DNA of 64,000 nt, from positions 124,001 to 188,000 of the forward strand of contig CALFBH010000041.1 in the NCBI GenBank assembly GCA_937951615.1. The letters are read 5' to 3'. Under the pieces are notes generated by a model. That model was not told where the DNA came from. It ran no database searches and saw only the letters and a list, made by a program, of their open reading frames with translations. How positions within the stretch are numbered: the first letter of the stretch is position 1; every line of letters begins with the position of its first letter. The position numbers and the translations under genes are program-made. Below are positions 29,101 through 37,537 of the stretch, piece by piece. This stretch comes from an uncultured Saprospiraceae bacterium (lineage in GTDB: Bacteria; Bacteroidota; Bacteroidia; Chitinophagales; Saprospiraceae).

Positions 29101-29939
29101 ATATTTTCTTCGTCCAGAATGGTATCCCGTTCCAAGATGACCTCATTACGTTCAATCGTAACCACTTCACCTGTATCTTCATCTACAAAATCCTCTGTCC
29201 AGCTTCTCAGGATACGAGCAGCCAATTTTCGACCGAGGTGTTTTTTGAGTTGCTTCTCCGTCACCTTCACTTCATCTGCCAATTCGAAGATGTCGAGAAT
29301 TTCTTTATCCGAATCAAATCCAATGGCGCGTAAAAGCGTTGTAACCGGAAATTTTTTCTTACGATCAATGTAAGCATACATCACCGTATTGATGTCCGTA
29401 GCAAACTCCATCCAGGCCCCCTTGAATGGTATAACCCGTGCAGAGTAGATTTTTGTCCCGTTAGGGTGCAAACTTTGTCCGAAAAACACCCCAGGTGAGC
29501 GGTGCAACTGCGTAACAATAATTCTTTCAGAACCATTGACCACAAATGTACCTTTCGGCGTCATGTATGGGATATTTCCCAAAAAGACATCTTGTACAAC
29601 CTGCTCAAAATCTACGTGTTCTTCGTCGTTACAAGACAGTTTAAGTTTGGCTTTGAGCGGTACATTATAGGTCAGTCCGCGTTGCGCACATTCCTCAATG
29701 CTATATCTTGGAGGGTCAATAAAGTAATCTAGAAATTCCAGTTCAAAAATACTTCTGGCATCTGAGATGGGGAAGTTTTCCTGAAACACTTTATACAAAC
29801 CTTCGTTACTTCTATTCTCAGGTGTTGTTTCAAGCTGAAAGAACTCTGTGAACGATTTAACTTGAATTTCCAGAAAGTCGGGATATTGCCCGGCGTGTTT
29901 AATTTTTCCGAAGTTGATGCGTTCTGCTGCTTTCGTCAT
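26133..29939 (-). CDS. rpoB: DNA-directed RNA polymerase subunit beta
   Basis: A protein of about 1268 aa. Recognisable parts are the fork-loop/rifampicin region ([34 protein letters not shown] in two halves, followed by [18 protein letters not shown]) and the C-terminal [25 protein letters not shown] place the start at the ATG 29937-29939 ([13 protein letters not shown]), because the family normally begins just before this motif; an ATG at 29984 would add 15 residues. The rifampicin-contact residues look wild type. It is transcribed after rplL with a 234-bp leader that holds two hairpins. Confidence 0.98.
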   Translation of the reverse strand: MTKAAERINFGKIKHAGQYPDFLEIQVKSFTEFFQLETTPENRSNEGLYKVFQENFPISDARSIFELEFLDYFIDPPRYSIEECAQRGLTYNVPLKAKLKLSCNDEEHVDFEQVVQDVFLGNIPYMTPKGTFVVNGSERIIVTQLHRSPGVFFGQSLHPNGTKIYSARVIPFKGAWMEFATDINTVMYAYIDRKKKFPVTTLLRAIGFDSDKEILDIFELADEVKVTEKQLKKHLGRKLAARILRSWTEDFVDEDTGEVVTIERNEVILERDTILDEENILRVLETDVESIILQKEDIEEDYSIIYNTLQKDTSNSELEAVQHIYRQLRGTDPPDEETARGIIDKLFFSDKRYNLGDVGRYKINRKLKLEIARETKVLTKEDIIAIVKYLVRLMNQKAEIDDIDHLSNRRVRTVGEQLYAQFGVGLARMARTIRERMNVRDNEVFTPVDLINARTLSSVINSFFGTSQLSQFLDQTNPLSEITHKRRISALGPGGLSRERAGFEVRDVHYSHYGRLCTIETPEGPNIGLISTLCVHAKVNKMGFLETPYRPVHKGKVDLKVEPQYLSAEEEDMKTIAQSTKDIAKNGAFEKERVKCRNHGDFPVLDPSEGGIEFMDVAPNQIVGVSASLIPFLSHNDANRALMGSNMQRQAVPLIKPRSPIVGTGLEGKVAQDSRMLINAEGKGEVEYVDATKIVIRYERTEEDQLVSFDDNLKTYPLIKFKRTNQGTCINLKPIVRKGDKVDKGMILCEGYATQKGELALGQNLQVAFMPWKGYNFEDAIVISERVVREDIFTSLHIESFDMEVRDTKLGSEELTNDIPNVSEEATKDLDENGIIRVGAWVKEGDILIGKITPKGESDPTPEEKLLRAIFGDKAGDVKDASMKAPPSTKGIIIDKQLFARIKKDKLKKQLEKEQLVKLDGEHTKQLDELKNILVDKLLLLVKGKASAGLRSIYNEEKLPKGVKFTQKNLKDLDYTSIDYTNWTNDDHTNNLVKRLLHNFSIKVNEAISKYKREKFNISIGDDLPAGVLKLAKVYMAKKRKLKVGDKLAGRHGNKGIVSRIVRAEDMPFLEDGTPVDIVLNPLGVPSRMNLGQIFETVLGWAGLKLGVKFATPIFDGAKDEEVQAYITQAGLPEYGLTYLYDGETGDRFHQEATVGVIYMIKLSHMVDDKMHSRSIGPYSLITQQPLGGKAQFGGQRFGEMEVWALEAFGAASILQELLTIKSDDIVGRAKAYEAIVKGDNLPIPSIPESFNVLVHELRGLALDVKFE

Positions 29940-30088
29940 GGATTGATTTTGTGTTTGGCCAATTTCCTGAAGCACATATTTCACTTGTACTTAGAGGTGA
30001 ATGGCATTGTGAGAATCATGGAAAATGAACGTACCTGTTTGGGGTGTTTTTAATTGTGGAATTGTATGATTGTGAAATTGTTATAACG

Positions 30089-30109
30089 GTTTTTTGCAAG
30101 CAAAAAAAC
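30089..30109. repeat. Core-type palindrome in the rplL-rpoB spacer
   Basis: GTTTTTTGC-AA-GCAAAAAAAC forms the centre of an element whose arms contain ATTGT words on the left (30055-30082) and ACAAT words on the right (30121-30150). It belongs to the TTTTGC/GCAAAA core family, here with a 2-nt loop. Confidence 0.7.
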
Positions 30110-30165
30110 TCTTTTTAACCATGAAACAATACATCAATGAAACAATACCTTAATATACGGGCATA

Positions 30166-30190
30166 GGCTTAACCGAAAATCGGTTAAGCC
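30166..30190. promoter_or_regulatory. Hairpin downstream of rplL, possible attenuator or processing site
   Basis: GGCTTAACCGA-AAA-TCGGTTAAGCC is a perfect 11-bp stem 28 bp after the rplL stop codon, without a following T-run on the minus strand. In other bacteria the rplL-rpoB spacer carries a partial terminator and an RNase III site that lower rpoB expression relative to rplJL; the same role is plausible here. Confidence 0.6.
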
Positions 30191-30217
30191 CATGACTGTT
30201 ATTTATAAGTAAGTGAA

Positions 30218-30595
30218 TTACTTAACTTCTACTTCAGCTCCAACTGCTTCGAGTGCTGCTTTGATTGATTCAGCCTCATCTTTTGGTACACCTTCTTTGA
30301 TGTTACCTGGAGCTGCATCAACGATGTCTTTTGCTTCTTTAAGTCCAAGACCTAATAAGTTTTTGACTTCTTTGACAACTTTCAGTTTAGCTGCGCCTGC
30401 TGATTTCAACACAACGTCGAATTCAGTTTGTTCAGCAGCAGCCTCTCCGCCACCACCAGCACCTGGTGCAGCCATAGCTACAGCTGCAGCCGCTGGCTCA
30501 ATACCGTATTCGTCTTTCAAAACATCGGCTAAATCTTTTACCTCTTTAACGGTAAGTCCGACTAATTGTTCAGCAAGTGATTTTACATCTGCCAT
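30218..30595 (-). CDS. rplL: 50S ribosomal protein L7/L12
   Basis: A 125-aa acidic stalk protein of normal length. It has an N-terminal dimerisation helix ([23 protein letters not shown]), an Ala/Gly-rich hinge ([18 protein letters not shown]), and a C-terminal factor-binding domain ([36 protein letters not shown] in two parts). It recruits translation GTPases such as EF-Tu, which is encoded in the same block. The spacer from rplJ is 134 bp and contains a TTCAAA word repeat. Confidence 0.98.
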   Translation of the reverse strand: MADVKSLAEQLVGLTVKEVKDLADVLKDEYGIEPAAAAVAMAAPGAGGGGEAAAEQTEFDVVLKSAGAAKLKVVKEVKNLLGLGLKEAKDIVDAAPGNIKEGVPKDEAESIKAALEAVGAEVEVK

Positions 30596-30675
30596 TGTAT
30601 TAATTTTTTAAATTTGATCTTCAAATTGCAATTAGAAAATATAAGTGTCTGCCTTATTCAGGCGCTTGGAAGCCA

Positions 30676-30727
30676 ATTCAAATTTAAATTCAAACTCAAG
30701 TATCAAACTCAAATTCAAATTCAAATC
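30676..30727. repeat. TTCAAA/CTCAAA word repeat in the rplJ-rplL spacer
   Basis: About eight hexamer-type words (AATTCAAATTTAAATTCAAA and similar) fill the right end of the spacer and touch the rplJ stop codon. Same family as 13053-13112. No opposite arm is present. Confidence 0.75.
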
Positions 30728-30729
30728 AT

Positions 30730-31263
30730 TTATGCCTGCTGCTCTCCTCTTTCTTCCAGTGCTTTCAGCAAGCCGGAAATTGTATTGCCACCAGATTGTA
30801 GTGAACCCAATACATTTTTGATAGGAGATTGTAGCAGGAGTATAACGTCTCCGATTAACTCTTCTTTAGATTTCAGGCTGCTCAGGCTTTCTACCTGATC
30901 ATCACCGAAGAAAATATCTGAGTCTATATAGGCAGCTTTCAGTACCGGCTTTTCGTGTGTTTTACGAAATTCTTTAATCACTTTTGCCGGTGCATTAGAC
31001 ACCTCGGAGAACATAATAGCGGTTGGTCCTTTTAGTGCAGCATACAGGTCAGTATAAGCAGTATCATTTACCTGCTCCAATGCTTTTTTGACCAGTGTAT
31101 TTTTCAATACTTGTATTTCGATGCCCTGCTCAAAACATTTTCTGCGCAGGTTATTGATTTGCTCTACGGTCAGTGTAGAGTAATCTGTAACATAAAAGTA
31201 CTGGCTATTACTAAATTTATCTTTTAGAGCCTCGACCATGGCTGCTTTCTCTGACTTAATCAT
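30730..31263 (-). CDS. rplJ: 50S ribosomal protein L10
   Basis: A 177-aa protein. The N-terminal rRNA-binding domain contains FYVTDYSTLTVEQINNLRRKCFEQGIEI (two halves) and KNTLVKKAL; the C-terminal helix binds L7/L12 dimers. It starts 11 bp after rplA, so it is co-transcribed and probably translationally coupled. Length is typical. Confidence 0.98.
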   Translation of the reverse strand: MIKSEKAAMVEALKDKFSNSQYFYVTDYSTLTVEQINNLRRKCFEQGIEIQVLKNTLVKKALEQVNDTAYTDLYAALKGPTAIMFSEVSNAPAKVIKEFRKTHEKPVLKAAYIDSDIFFGDDQVESLSSLKSKEELIGDVILLLQSPIKNVLGSLQSGGNTISGLLKALEERGEQQA

Positions 31264-31274
31264 AATTTTTTAAA

Positions 31275-31967
31275 TTACTTAAGTGATTTTGTATCAAGAG
31301 GAATGCCCGGACTCATAGTTGAAGCTATAGTCACAGATTTCACATAAATTCCTTTTGCTGTTGAAGGTCTCATTTTGATCAATGTTGAAATCAACTCATT
31401 CGCGTTTTCAACTAATTTGTTTGGCTCAAAAGAAACCCGTCCAATTGAATTATGAATAATACCGAATTTATCCAAACGGAAGGCAATTTTACCACCTTTT
31501 ACGTCTGCTATAGCAGCACCAATATTTGGTGTAACTGTTCCGGTCTTTGGATTAGGCATCAGTCCACGAGGACCCAATACTCTACCCAATCGTCCAATTT
31601 TAGCCATTACACTAGGCATTGCAACTACCACGTCGAAGTCTGTCCATCCGCCTTGTACTTTTTCGACCATATCGTCGAGTCCTACAAAATCAGCTCCGGC
31701 TTCTCTTGCCTCAGCTTCTTTATCAGGAGTACAGAAGACTAACACTCGTTTGGTTTTACCCGTTCCATGTGGCAAAGAAACCGTGCCACGAAGGGCTTGG
31801 TCTGCTTTACGTGGATCGAGTCCCAAACGCATGTGTACATCTACGGATGCGTCAAATTTCGCAGTGGTCACACTCTTGATGAGTCCCATTGCTTCCTCTA
31901 GTGTATATAGCTTATCGGCTTCGAGTTTTTCATTCGCTACTTTGCGTTTTTTACTCAATTTTGCCAT
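31275..31967 (-). CDS. rplA: 50S ribosomal protein L1
   Basis: A 230-aa L1-stalk protein. Typical motifs are LRGTVSLPHGTGKTKRV and the signature GRLGRVLGPRGLMPNPKTGTV. It binds 23S rRNA at the E-site and, in other bacteria, represses its own operon by binding mRNA. A hairpin followed by a U-tract lies in the 89-bp spacer before it (32014-32042). Confidence 0.98.
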   Translation of the reverse strand: MAKLSKKRKVANEKLEADKLYTLEEAMGLIKSVTTAKFDASVDVHMRLGLDPRKADQALRGTVSLPHGTGKTKRVLVFCTPDKEAEAREAGADFVGLDDMVEKVQGGWTDFDVVVAMPSVMAKIGRLGRVLGPRGLMPNPKTGTVTPNIGAAIADVKGGKIAFRLDKFGIIHNSIGRVSFEPNKLVENANELISTLIKMRPSTAKGIYVKSVTIASTMSPGIPLDTKSLK

Positions 31968-32007
31968 TATCTATATTTGTTTTTATTCCCCTTTCGGGCA
32001 ATGATTA

Positions 32008-32042
32008 TAAAAAACAGAACCTACGAGGTAGTTGAGTTCTGT
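32008..32042 (-). promoter_or_regulatory. Hairpin plus U-tract between rplK and rplA, possible attenuator
   Basis: ACAGAAC (32014-32020) pairs with GTTCTGT (32036-32042) around a 15-nt loop with further internal pairing potential (CTAC/GTAG). On the minus strand the stem is followed by six Ts, like an intrinsic terminator within the operon. It may attenuate rplA-rplJ-rplL expression or be an L1-responsive site; only the structure is seen. Confidence 0.5.
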
Positions 32043-32056
32043 CAAAAAAATTCTAT

Positions 32057-32500
32057 TTATTCGCCCCAGGGAGGTGTGCCTGTCACAATCAGTCCCATGC
32101 TTCTTGCAGTTCCTGCGACCATTTTCATACCAGACTCTACCGTAAATGCATTAAGGTCAGGCATTTTATCTTCTGCGATGGCTTTTACCTGATCCCAGGT
32201 AACTTTACCTACTTTGTCGCGATTGGATACTGGCGAGCCTTTTTTCAATTTAGCTGCTTCCAGCAATTGAATAGCGGCAGGTGGCGTTTTGATGACAAAG
32301 GTAAAAGACTTGTCTTTGAAAACGGTAATGGTTACTGGCAATACTTTGCCCATTCTGTCTTGCGTATCTGCGTTGAAACGCTTGCAAAACTCCATTATGT
32401 TTACCCCTTTCGCACCCAAAGCCGGTCCTACCGGTGGTGCTGGGTTAGCTTGTCCTCCTTTGACTTGAAGTTTGATAAATCCAGATACTTCTTTTGCCAT
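32057..32500 (-). CDS. rplK: 50S ribosomal protein L11
   Basis: A 147-aa protein with the L11 signature [22 protein letters not shown] and a C-terminal rRNA-binding domain ([46 protein letters not shown] in several parts). It binds the GTPase-associated centre and is needed for the stringent response. It follows nusG by 23 bp. Confidence 0.98.
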   Translation of the reverse strand: MAKEVSGFIKLQVKGGQANPAPPVGPALGAKGVNIMEFCKRFNADTQDRMGKVLPVTITVFKDKSFTFVIKTPPAAIQLLEAAKLKKGSPVSNRDKVGKVTWDQVKAIAEDKMPDLNAFTVESGMKMVAGTARSMGLIVTGTPPWGE

Positions 32501-32523
32501 TGTATATAATTATTGTATGATTT

Positions 32524-33075
32524 TTATGATTGCTTTTCTACCTGCATGAAGTTCAGTTCCACTTCTGTACCTCGTCCAAAAATTTTGACGATAACCTTCA
32601 GTTTTTTCTTTTCTTCATTAATTTCCTGAATAGTACCAACAAAGTCGTTGAATGCTCCGTCAATAATTTTGACCGATTCTCCAACGATGAATGGCTCACT
32701 CAGTGATTCGCCAACTTCCTGCGATTCATCTACTTTACCCAATATGCGATTGGCTTCTGCCTTTTGCATGGGAATAGGATTCGTTTTTCCTAAAAAGTGG
32801 ATGACATTATTAATTCCGGAAATAGCCTGCACCATTTTCCCAGAAAATTTACCAGGTACTGCTTCTACCAAAATATACCCAGGTAGAATATTACGTGCTT
32901 GAATGACTTTTTTTCCATTACGAATTTTATACACCTTTTCAGTAGGCACAAGTGTCTGTAGTACCACATCTTCCCAGTTAGAACGTTTGACTTCTAAGTC
33001 GATGCGTTCTTTGAGTTTATTTTCTTTGCCGCTGATAACACGCAAGCAATACCATCTCGTTGATTCTTCTGCCAT
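32524..33075 (-). CDS. nusG: Transcription termination/antitermination factor NusG
   Basis: A 183-aa protein. The N-terminal NGN domain starts RWYCLRVISGKENKLKERID and has the polymerase-binding GYILVEAV region; the C-terminal KOW domain contains VGESVKIIDGAFNDFVGTIQEINEEKKKLKVIVKIFGR (several parts). It links RNA polymerase with Rho or ribosomal S10. Standard place after secE (16-bp spacer). Confidence 0.98.
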   Translation of the reverse strand: MAEESTRWYCLRVISGKENKLKERIDLEVKRSNWEDVVLQTLVPTEKVYKIRNGKKVIQARNILPGYILVEAVPGKFSGKMVQAISGINNVIHFLGKTNPIPMQKAEANRILGKVDESQEVGESLSEPFIVGESVKIIDGAFNDFVGTIQEINEEKKKLKVIVKIFGRGTEVELNFMQVEKQS

Positions 33076-33091
33076 TAGTGGTGTTTAATAT

Positions 33092-33283
33092 TTAAGAGCC
33101 GTAGAAGAAAAATTTCAAAAAGGAACTTGAAATATTATCCATGACAAAAATAATGAGTGCTATAATAACAGACGCGACCAATACCAATATGGTATTGCTC
33201 AATAGGTCATCCCAGGCTGGCCAGGTCACCTTATTTGCCAATTCATTATAACTTTCCTTTATGTAGGAGATGATACTTTCCAT
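33092..33283 (-). CDS. secE: Preprotein translocase subunit SecE
   Basis: A 63-aa single-span SecE. The ATG at 33281-33283 gives MESIISYIKESYNELANKVTWP, with the amphipathic helix and the WPAWDDLL motif typical of SecE, then one membrane helix. A longer frame from 33313 would overlap the 3' end of tRNA-Trp and is rejected. It is a core subunit of the SecYEG channel; secY is not in the window. Confidence 0.96.
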   Translation of the reverse strand: MESIISYIKESYNELANKVTWPAWDDLLSNTILVLVASVIIALIIFVMDNISSSFLKFFFYGS

Positions 33284-33310
33284 AATAATGAGCGTATAAA
33301 ATTTACTTTG

Positions 33311-33383
33311 CACGGGCAGTAGGACTTGAACCCACAGCCTACGGTTTTGGAGACCGTCGCTCTACCAGTTGAGCTATGCCCGT
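33311..33383 (-). tRNA. tRNA-Trp (anticodon CCA)
   Basis: A 73-nt cloverleaf: acceptor ACGGGCA/TGCCCGT, D-arm AGCTCAACTGGTAGAGC, anticodon loop CTCCAAA with anticodon CCA, T-arm GTGGGTTCAAGTCC, discriminator G as expected for tRNA-Trp. The 3' CCA is not encoded. It lies between tuf and secE, as in many bacteria. Confidence 0.98.
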
Positions 33384-33393
33384 AGATGCTTCA

Positions 33394-33416
33394 GCCCGCG
33401 ACTGTTCGTCGCGGGC
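33394..33416. other. GC-rich hairpin between tuf and tRNA-Trp
   Basis: GCCCGCGAC-TGTTC-GTCGCGGGC is a perfect 9-bp stem, 11 bp from the tRNA 5' end. There is no U-tract on the minus strand, so it may be a processing or stabilising element rather than a full terminator. Confidence 0.65.
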
Positions 33417-33447
33417 TTCTGCAAATAATATATGTTTAAGCTAATGC

Positions 33448-34635
33448 TTACTCAAGAATCTCAGTTACTTGACCTGCACCTACTGTACGACCGCCTTCAC
33501 GAATCGCAAAACGCAATCCTTTTTCCATAGCGATTTTAGTAATCAGTTGTACTTCCAGAGACACATTGTCACCAGGCATTACCATCTCAACGCCTTCTGG
33601 CAATTTGATGTCACCCGTAACATCCGTTGTACGGAAGTAGAATTGTGGGCGGTATCCGTTGAAGAATGGTTTGTGACGACCACCCTCATCTTTTCCAAGT
33701 ACATACACCTCACATTTGAATTTTGTGTGTGGTTGTACAGAACCTGGCTTACAGATAACCATACCACGCTTAATCGCAGTTTTTTCAATACCACGAAGTA
33801 GTAAACCAGCGTTATCACCAGCTTCACCTCTATCCAATATCTTACGGAACATCTCTACTCCTGTGATTACAGATTTCAAAGGTTCCTCAACAAAACCAAT
33901 AATTTCAACTGCATCACCAGTATTGATAATACCACGCTCGATACGACCTGTAGCAACAGTACCACGACCTGTAATAGAGAATACATCCTCAATAGGCATT
34001 AGGAATGGCTTATCAACAGCACGTGGAGGCAATGGAATATCTGCATCAACTGCAGCCATCAAATCTTTTACTGCCTGAACACCAGTTGGATCATCTTCTA
34101 ATGCTTTCAAAGCAGAACCTTGAATGATGCTAATACCATCACCGTCAAATTCGTAGCTGCTTAACAACTCACGAACTTCCATTTCTACCAATTCCAACAT
34201 TTCTTCATCATCAACAAGGTCTACCTTGTTCATGAAAACAACAAGCTGGGGTACACCTACTTGACGAGCAAGTAGAATGTGCTCACGTGTTTGTGGCATA
34301 GGTCCGTCAGTAGCCGCAACTACCAGAATCGCACCATCCATTTGAGCAGCACCTGTTACCATGTTTTTCACGTAATCCGCGTGACCCGGACAATCAACGT
34401 GTGCATAGTGACGATTTTCTGTTTCGTACTCAACGTGTGCAGTATTAATAGTGATACCACGCTCTTTCTCTTCTGGAGCAGAGTCAATTGTATCATAGCT
34501 CATTTTAGCTGCAAGCCCGTCTTCTGCGAGTACATAAGTGATTGCAGCAGTCAAAGTAGTCTTACCGTGGTCAACATGACCGATAGTTCCAACATTGACG
34601 TGAGGCTTATTCCTCTGAAAAGTTTCCTTAGCCAT
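33448..34635 (-). CDS. tuf: Translation elongation factor Tu
   Basis: A 395-aa GTPase delivering aminoacyl-tRNA to the ribosome. G1 GHVDHGKT, G3 DCPGHADY and G4 NKVD are intact, and domain 2/3 motifs such as [12 protein letters not shown] are present. It follows four tRNA genes and precedes tRNA-Trp, the ancient tRNA-tufB arrangement. No kirromycin-type change was looked for. Confidence 0.99.
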   Translation of the reverse strand: MAKETFQRNKPHVNVGTIGHVDHGKTTLTAAITYVLAEDGLAAKMSYDTIDSAPEEKERGITINTAHVEYETENRHYAHVDCPGHADYVKNMVTGAAQMDGAILVVAATDGPMPQTREHILLARQVGVPQLVVFMNKVDLVDDEEMLELVEMEVRELLSSYEFDGDGISIIQGSALKALEDDPTGVQAVKDLMAAVDADIPLPPRAVDKPFLMPIEDVFSITGRGTVATGRIERGIINTGDAVEIIGFVEEPLKSVITGVEMFRKILDRGEAGDNAGLLLRGIEKTAIKRGMVICKPGSVQPHTKFKCEVYVLGKDEGGRHKPFFNGYRPQFYFRTTDVTGDIKLPEGVEMVMPGDNVSLEVQLITKIAMEKGLRFAIREGGRTVGAGQVTEILE

Positions 34636-34702
34636 CGGTTTGAGAGATTTTTATTGTGTAAAAATTTTATTTAAAAATTAAATTGAAAGCAATTCTAATT
34701 TG

Positions 34703-34774
<72 letters not shown>

Positions 34775-34824
34775 GGGTAGAGTGAGCGAGGAAAAATACA
34801 CCTACACAGACTCTTCGATTATTG

Positions 34825-34897
34825 AGCGGGAGACGAGACTCGAACCCGCGACCCTCAGCTTGGAAGGCTGATGCTCTACCAACTGAGCTACTCCCGC
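34825..34897 (-). tRNA. tRNA-Gly (anticodon TCC)
   Basis: A 73-nt cloverleaf: acceptor GCGGGAG/CTCCCGC, anticodon loop CTTCCAA with TCC, stem TCAGC/GCTGA, T-arm CGCGGGTTCGAGTCTCG. Third in the cluster in transcription order. Confidence 0.97.
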
Positions 34898-34922
34898 TTA
34901 TATATAATAACCGCTAAATGTG

Positions 34923-35004
34923 TGGGGGTGGTAGGACTCGAACCTACTCAGCCGAAGCACTGGATTTACAGTCCAGCCCACCTCTCCAACTGTGGCGCAC
35001 CCCC
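34923..35004 (-). tRNA. tRNA-Tyr (anticodon GTA)
   Basis: An 82-nt class II tRNA with a long variable arm (GTGCTTCGGC region): acceptor GGGGGTG/CACCCCC, anticodon loop CTGTAAA with GTA, discriminator A. Second in the cluster. Confidence 0.97.
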
Positions 35005-35112
35005 ATTATGATGTTTTATAAAACATCAAAGCGTTGAACTTATATCAACGCTTTTGTACCTAACTTCTTGATTATTCGTCAAAAAAGGTAGATTTAACTT
35101 CCTAAAAAGTTG

Positions 35113-35186
35113 AGCCGATGGAGGGATTCGAACCCCCGACCCGCTGATTACAAATCAGCTGCTCTGGCCAACTGAGCTACATCGGC
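35113..35186 (-). tRNA. tRNA-Thr (anticodon TGT)
   Basis: A 74-nt cloverleaf: acceptor GCCGATG/CATCGGC, anticodon loop TTTGTAA with TGT, stem GCTGA/TCAGC. First gene of the tRNA cluster; the putative promoter lies at 35262-35269. Confidence 0.97.
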
Positions 35187-35261
35187 AATAATTTTTTGTT
35201 TTTCAAACGTTTTTCGGTCATTTTTCCGCTTCTTTAGCAGTGACTTTTCGTAAAACGCTCG

Positions 35262-35269
35262 CAAATTTA
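35262..35269 (-). promoter_or_regulatory. Putative -7 promoter box of the tRNA-tuf operon
   Basis: On the minus strand TAAATTTG matches the Bacteroidota -7 consensus TAnnTTTG exactly, 76 bp upstream of tRNA-Thr(TGT). A canonical -33 TTTG is not clear; the region is A/T-tract rich. The 265-bp gap 35187-35451 holds this box and a terminator, and no gene. Confidence 0.55.
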
Positions 35270-35407
35270 CGACTTTTTTTTGAACGAAAAAGCCTTTTGT
35301 TACTTTTTTTAAAAATTTCGATACTTTTCTCGATTCAAAAGCTGTTTGTCTTTGTGAATACAGCCTCTATAACGGCAAAAGTAAGCAAATCGTTCTAATA
35401 TTTGCAT

Positions 35408-35443
35408 AAAAAATCCGTTCTGTTATATCAGAACGGATTTTTT
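35408..35443 (-). terminator. Intrinsic terminator downstream of the lipoprotein cassette
   Basis: AAAAAATCCGTTCTG-TTATAT-CAGAACGGATTTTTT, 9 bp after the 151-aa gene. The stem and its left flank TTGCATAAAAAATCCGTTCT are nearly identical to the hpf terminator at 37538-37570. Confidence 0.9.
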
Positions 35444-35451
35444 CATTGAAT

Positions 35452-35907
35452 CTATTTCTTATATTTCCGTTTTATTTTCCTGAAATTATCTTCTACTATA
35501 GTTTCTATGCTTGCTATCTTCTGGTCTTTTATTTCTATGATAACATCGCTAACGTGAAGGAATCCATATCTGTCAATCTGCCGCAGACTGTCTATGATGA
35601 CTGTTGAATTGGGCAGTAGTGAAAATTGTGCTTCGAGAAATTCAGTTTTCTCATTCCCATTGAGAATAAATGTCTTTGTTCCATTATGTTCACGAAAGAC
35701 TTCATTGATAAGTGTTGTCGCTTCTGTAGAACAGGCACTACATGAACCAGGCTGCATAATGAATATGAGTTGATTATCGTCTAATTTCCCTTTACTAACT
35801 TCTTGAAAATATCGTTTCAAATAAGTAGTATTTTCCTGATACTGGTCTGTGGGTTGACAGGTTGCAAAGGGCATCCCCAGCATGATGAATGATAGTATTG
35901 TTTTCAT
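35452..35907 (-). CDS. Small lipoprotein-like protein with a CxxC, thioredoxin-like
   Basis: A 151-aa protein. The N-terminus MKTILSFIMLGMPFATCQPT looks like a lipoprotein signal with a lipid Cys near residue 17. A CxxC occurs as SCSACSTEA after a beta strand LIFIMQPG, which fits the strand-CxxC-helix start of a thioredoxin fold; a second strand (KTFILNG) and NSTVIIDS follow. This suggests a redox-active periplasmic protein, not proven. The ATG overlaps the stop of the upstream gene by 4 bp (ATGA), so the two are translationally coupled. Confidence 0.8.
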   Translation of the reverse strand: MKTILSFIMLGMPFATCQPTDQYQENTTYLKRYFQEVSKGKLDDNQLIFIMQPGSCSACSTEATTLINEVFREHNGTKTFILNGNEKTEFLEAQFSLLPNSTVIIDSLRQIDRYGFLHVSDVIIEIKDQKIASIETIVEDNFRKIKRKYKK

Positions 35908-37055
35908 TGGATGTCGACTTTGAATACGGTGTATAGACCTTTTTTCTTTTCTTTGTTAATGCGATACACAAAGAATCCTTCGGATGTGCAAAAAGCAAAA
36001 GTAGGATCATGCTTGCCTACTTTAATTTCTTCGACCAGTTTAAATGACTCGTCAAATATCATTAGTATATACTCCCGATCAATATATTTATTATATAATC
36101 CAACCTCATTTTTTACTGGCAATTCTGGTGAGAAAAAGCGATAGTAACAATTTCTAAAAGGGTCATAATGAACTTTATAGTAAAAAGGCATTAAACTGAA
36201 CAGGTCCACTTTAGCTTTTTTGTCTTTTCCCTGTTTCCAATTTAACATGGCAACAGGCTCTTTTTGATATTTACTTTTACCGCCTACAACTTTATATTCC
36301 CCAGTATATCTGTTGTAGGTATATATATTTGGATCTGCTGGAAAAGCATATATGTGTAAAGAGTCCGCAATTTCTCTAAATACATGATTTCCATATCCAT
36401 AATATTTTTTTTGGTATAGCTTGGAATGAGTAACAGGTAATTGTTCTGCTTTGCTGGTCTCCAAATTTATGCTCGTCTCAATATTAGCTTTGTAATAAGC
36501 AGGGCTGTTTTGTTTTTTCTTCCACAAATAAGACTGCACATACAGACATTGCTCCTTATCATTATAAAGAAGAGGTGAACCGCCATGTAAGTTTCCTAAT
36601 GCGTATTTTTCATTTCCTTCGTTGACAGGAAATTGCCAAATTAGTTTACCGGAAGTATCTATTAAACTAATCATAAACGTCTGGGCTATAAAAATAGAGT
36701 CGAAATTATGTGCATATATACTATTTATGTCTTCATGTTCATCAGACAAAGGAAGTTTTTCATTTGATAGCTCAAAGACCTTTTGTTGAGTTTCTATATT
36801 AAACCCTATTAGGTTTCCATCTTCAGAATTTCTTCCTATTATGTAGGAAACGCCATTTATTTCGTTGACTGTGCGTTCTTTTCCCTTAAAGTTAATACTA
36901 TCAATCCAAAGCATTTGATAGTCATTTTGAATATATTTTGCTTTCTTTCGACTCAATTGATTAGCTACTTCCAGATACCTATTTTTCTTTTGCGATATAA
37001 TACTACAACAAGAAAACAGTATTACAGATAAATAAATAAAACAATATTTTTTCAT
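35904..37055 (-). CDS. Lipoprotein of 383 aa, beta-propeller-like (possibly DUF4221)
   Basis: The N-terminus has a lipobox-like VILFSCCSIIS. The remainder is beta-strand rich with repeated patterns such as NLIGFNIETQQKVFELSNEKLPLS and EYILMIFDESFKLVEEIKVG, in keeping with a six-bladed propeller lipoprotein. It resembles the DUF4221-type proteins of Bacteroidota, but I cannot verify the family by search. It is preceded by a small Cys-rich lipoprotein gene (92-bp gap) and followed, overlapping, by the CxxC protein gene. Many Lys/Tyr codons and a lower GC than the neighbours suggest an acquired cassette. Confidence 0.85.
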   Translation of the reverse strand: MKKYCFIYLSVILFSCCSIISQKKNRYLEVANQLSRKKAKYIQNDYQMLWIDSINFKGKERTVNEINGVSYIIGRNSEDGNLIGFNIETQQKVFELSNEKLPLSDEHEDINSIYAHNFDSIFIAQTFMISLIDTSGKLIWQFPVNEGNEKYALGNLHGGSPLLYNDKEQCLYVQSYLWKKKQNSPAYYKANIETSINLETSKAEQLPVTHSKLYQKKYYGYGNHVFREIADSLHIYAFPADPNIYTYNRYTGEYKVVGGKSKYQKEPVAMLNWKQGKDKKAKVDLFSLMPFYYKVHYDPFRNCYYRFFSPELPVKNEVGLYNKYIDREYILMIFDESFKLVEEIKVGKHDPTFAFCTSEGFFVYRINKEKKKGLYTVFKVDIQ

Positions 37056-37147
37056 CCTATTAATTTCTATACAAAATTAGCAATAGGTAAGTAATTCAAC
37101 AAATAATTCTGCCCAATCACTTACCTATTCTTTTGCAAATCAAAATA

Positions 37148-37420
37148 CTAAAAATTCTCCTTACGATACTCCCTGTATTCTTTTGGAGACATTATTAAGG
37201 CTTTTCCACAAGAAACATAGTCTCTACAATCGCCTCCAATCATTTGACAACCAAATCTTGCCTCCTGCCCTTCCTCTACAGTACAAGCTATCTCTGAACG
37301 TTTCTTTGGTCCTCGTAATTGTTCATCAAACTCCCCCATAGGAAAATCCGCTTCACAAGCAGTAAACATAAAAGCAGCTACTGTGCATAGCAATAAAGAT
37401 AGTTTTTTAAGTTTTAACAT
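37148..37420 (-). CDS. Small Cys-rich lipoprotein, first gene of the cassette
   Basis: A 90-aa protein with a signal segment LSLLLCTVAAFMFTAC (lipobox FTAC, lipid Cys about residue 22). The mature part has four further cysteines spaced as in C-x(12)-C-x(6)-C-x(5)-C (IACTVEEG, RFGCQMIGGDC, YVSCGKAL). It resembles small secreted or lipid-anchored peptides of Bacteroidota that accompany propeller lipoproteins; I do not assign a family. Its promoter spacer contains an 11-G tract (minus strand), suggesting variable expression. Confidence 0.75.
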   Translation of the reverse strand: MLKLKKLSLLLCTVAAFMFTACEADFPMGEFDEQLRGPKKRSEIACTVEEGQEARFGCQMIGGDCRDYVSCGKALIMSPKEYREYRKENF

Positions 37421-37456
37421 AACGATTTAATTTTTGGTGATAAAATATTTATATGA

Positions 37457-37490
37457 TAAAGATACCCCCCCCCCCGTTCACATCTCCAAA
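37457..37490 (-). promoter_or_regulatory. Promoter with an 11-G homopolymer in the spacer (possible phase variation)
   Basis: On the minus strand: TTTG (37490-37487), 22-bp spacer, TATCTTTA (37464-37457; consensus TAnnTTTG with one mismatch), 36 bp before the ATG at 37420. Half of the spacer is a run of 11 G (37475-37465). Slippage in such a tract would change the -33/-7 distance and thereby promoter strength. Confidence 0.6.
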
Positions 37491-37537
37491 TATTTTATAT
37501 TTTTTAACAAAAAAAACATCGCAAAAAATTGCATAAA

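Noticed and set aside
33284-33313. N-terminal extension of SecE
   Set aside because: It would overlap the 3' end of tRNA-Trp, and the family N-terminus begins at MESIISYIKE.
37465-37475. The G11 tract as a plain sequencing error
   Set aside because: The exact length may be uncertain, but a long homopolymer at this place is supported by its fit into a -33/-7 spacer; the length itself should be treated as approximate.
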